A stretch of 64,000 bases of DNA from Chrysophaeum taylorii (taxonomy: Eukaryota > Sar > Pelagophyceae > Pelagomonadales > Pelagomonadaceae). Where the stretch lies: NCBI GenBank assembly GCA_029834535.1, contig JAQMWT010000262.1, positions 42,070-106,069 of the forward strand, in the 5' to 3' direction. Under the pieces are notes generated by a model, which ran no database searches, was not told the DNA's origin, and saw nothing but the letters and a program-made list of their open reading frames with translations. Positions 63,101 to 64,000 of the stretch are shown here, one piece after another. The translations under genes and the position numbers were made by a program. Positions within the stretch are counted from its first letter, which is position 1. Each line of letters starts with the position of its first letter.

Positions 63101-64000
63101 CCCTTCAGCCCTGCGAGTCCGGAACTACAAAAAAAAACCAAACGTCCGTTTGGCCTGGGGCCTTCGTTCCCATGGGTGCCGTCCACTGCCCCACAACGGG
63201 AAAGTACACTAATGATTTTGACGTACCCGAATTGCCATAGGTTCCCGAAGCTGCCCCCAAGCTTCTTCCCCCTTTCCTCCGGGAGCCATCAGACGCCCCG
63301 TTCGAGGTGCTATGCGGGTTTCCCCTTTCGCCTCCCGCGACGGGTTTTATGACGACCACCCGAGTTTGGCCTGAACCCCGGTGATCCAAGGGCCTACGAA
63401 CCGATGGGGTCCCTTTATTTTTCCTTGCGGTATCGCGAGGTGGTGGCCGAGGGTTGGCGTAACTTTGTCCGCGGGTTCCCCGAAGGCGGCTATTTAAAGT
63501 GCCCCTGAACGTCGCCCGAAACGTGGGGGCCTCGCGTACAAGCCTGGGCCTGGCGTTCGTTAAAACCGCTTCTCCCGTCGGCGTGGGGCCCGCGTCCCGG
63601 AGCTTTTTTCTGGTCCCCAAGCCTTCCGCGCGGGAAAACGTCCGGTAGGGAGGGTGAGGTCCCCCCCCGGTGGTTGTCCCCCCCCCCCGTGTCGGGCGGG
63701 CCCCAAAAACCGTTTCCTTCCCTTCCGAGTCGGCAGAATCGCTGAACAGCTTACCTCATCGCTTATATTGGGGAAAAAAAATTCGTTGAAATCGCTGGGT
63801 GGCCGCCCTCAAAACCGGTCTTCGCGGCGCCGCCTAGCGCGAACCACCGTCCTCGATCTGAAGGCGTCGAAAAACGTGCCGCCAAAAGAGGCGAAACTCG
63901 TTGTTATTTGTGGGTTGCGGCGCCCCTTCGGCCGGCGGTGGGGCCGCGGACCCTCGACTCCATCTTCCCCTCCTCCGACAACCAACAGCGTCCTCGACCG
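60135..64000. other. Error-prone or degraded sequence, no gene called
   Basis: From about 60.4 kb base use changes: many C, A, T and G homopolymers of 5-18 bases, no long frame with codon bias and no splice-consistent coding. Part of 60420-60640 is a garbled copy of 60180-60340. The open frames in this stretch overlap on both strands and in several frames and look random. The last 200 bases resemble normal host sequence again but are too short to call. Confidence 0.6.

Noticed and set aside
60090-63620. Several frames of 60-190 residues in the terminal region
   Set aside because: They overlap in all frames, depend on homopolymer lengths and have no codon bias or motifs.

Overview
The window is nuclear DNA from a eukaryote, most likely a unicellular, chlorophyll-bearing alga of the stramenopile/haptophyte kind. 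The evidence is as follows. Genes carry short spliceosomal introns (about 33-63 nt, with one of about 200 nt). Coding DNA is GC-rich with strong G/C third positions. Microsatellites are common between genes. Individual genes point the same way: a fused isopentenyl-diphosphate isomerase/squalene synthase, a ferredoxin-dependent bilin reductase, a NirB-NirD nitrite reductase, and centriole/gamma-tubulin factors (SAS-6 head, NEDD1). The species cannot be fixed from the sequence alone; a pelagophyte-like alga is a guess.

Layout, 1-20 kb: NirB-NirD nitrite reductase (5' end off the window), a GT90-type glycosyltransferase, a secreted endonuclease I with lamin-tail domain interrupted by an in-frame TGA, a bromodomain protein, a tyrosinase divergent from a Cys-rich secreted protein, an RRM plus 3'-5' exonuclease protein, a large tandem-CH/pseudo-M20/CAP protein, a VASt-like lipid-transfer protein and the ribosome export adaptor NMD3.

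Layout, 20-37 kb: IDI-SQS fusion, NEDD1, a head-to-head glutathione-dependent formaldehyde detoxification pair (class III ADH and S-formylglutathione hydrolase), a RING protein, an ethanolamine-permease-like transporter, an R-SNARE, a multi-C2 membrane protein and a PebB-like bilin reductase. From 37.1 to 40.3 kb there is a gene-poor block with a long inverted repeat and an AAGTTTGGTCA-type array.

Layout, 40-60 kb: an Ap4A phosphorylase-like protein 6 bases upstream of a TPR/J-domain protein, a one-domain voltage-gated channel with a non-TVGYG filter, a SAS-6 head protein, a repeat block with a clean 268-nt MITE, then an unbroken 7.8-kb gene for a four-domain voltage-gated cation channel fused to a WD40 region and a polyacidic tail. 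A START protein lies divergent to it, followed by two coiled-coil proteins. From about 60.4 kb to the end the sequence shows inflated homopolymers and an error-rich second copy of 60.2-60.35 kb. I treat this as probably low-quality assembly and call no genes there.

Many neighbours are divergent with 56-375 bases between start codons, so shared promoters are a repeated theme. The clearest functional pair is formaldehyde detoxification. The most novel items are the channel-WD40 fusion, the CH/dead-M20/CAP protein and the UGA-containing endonuclease.
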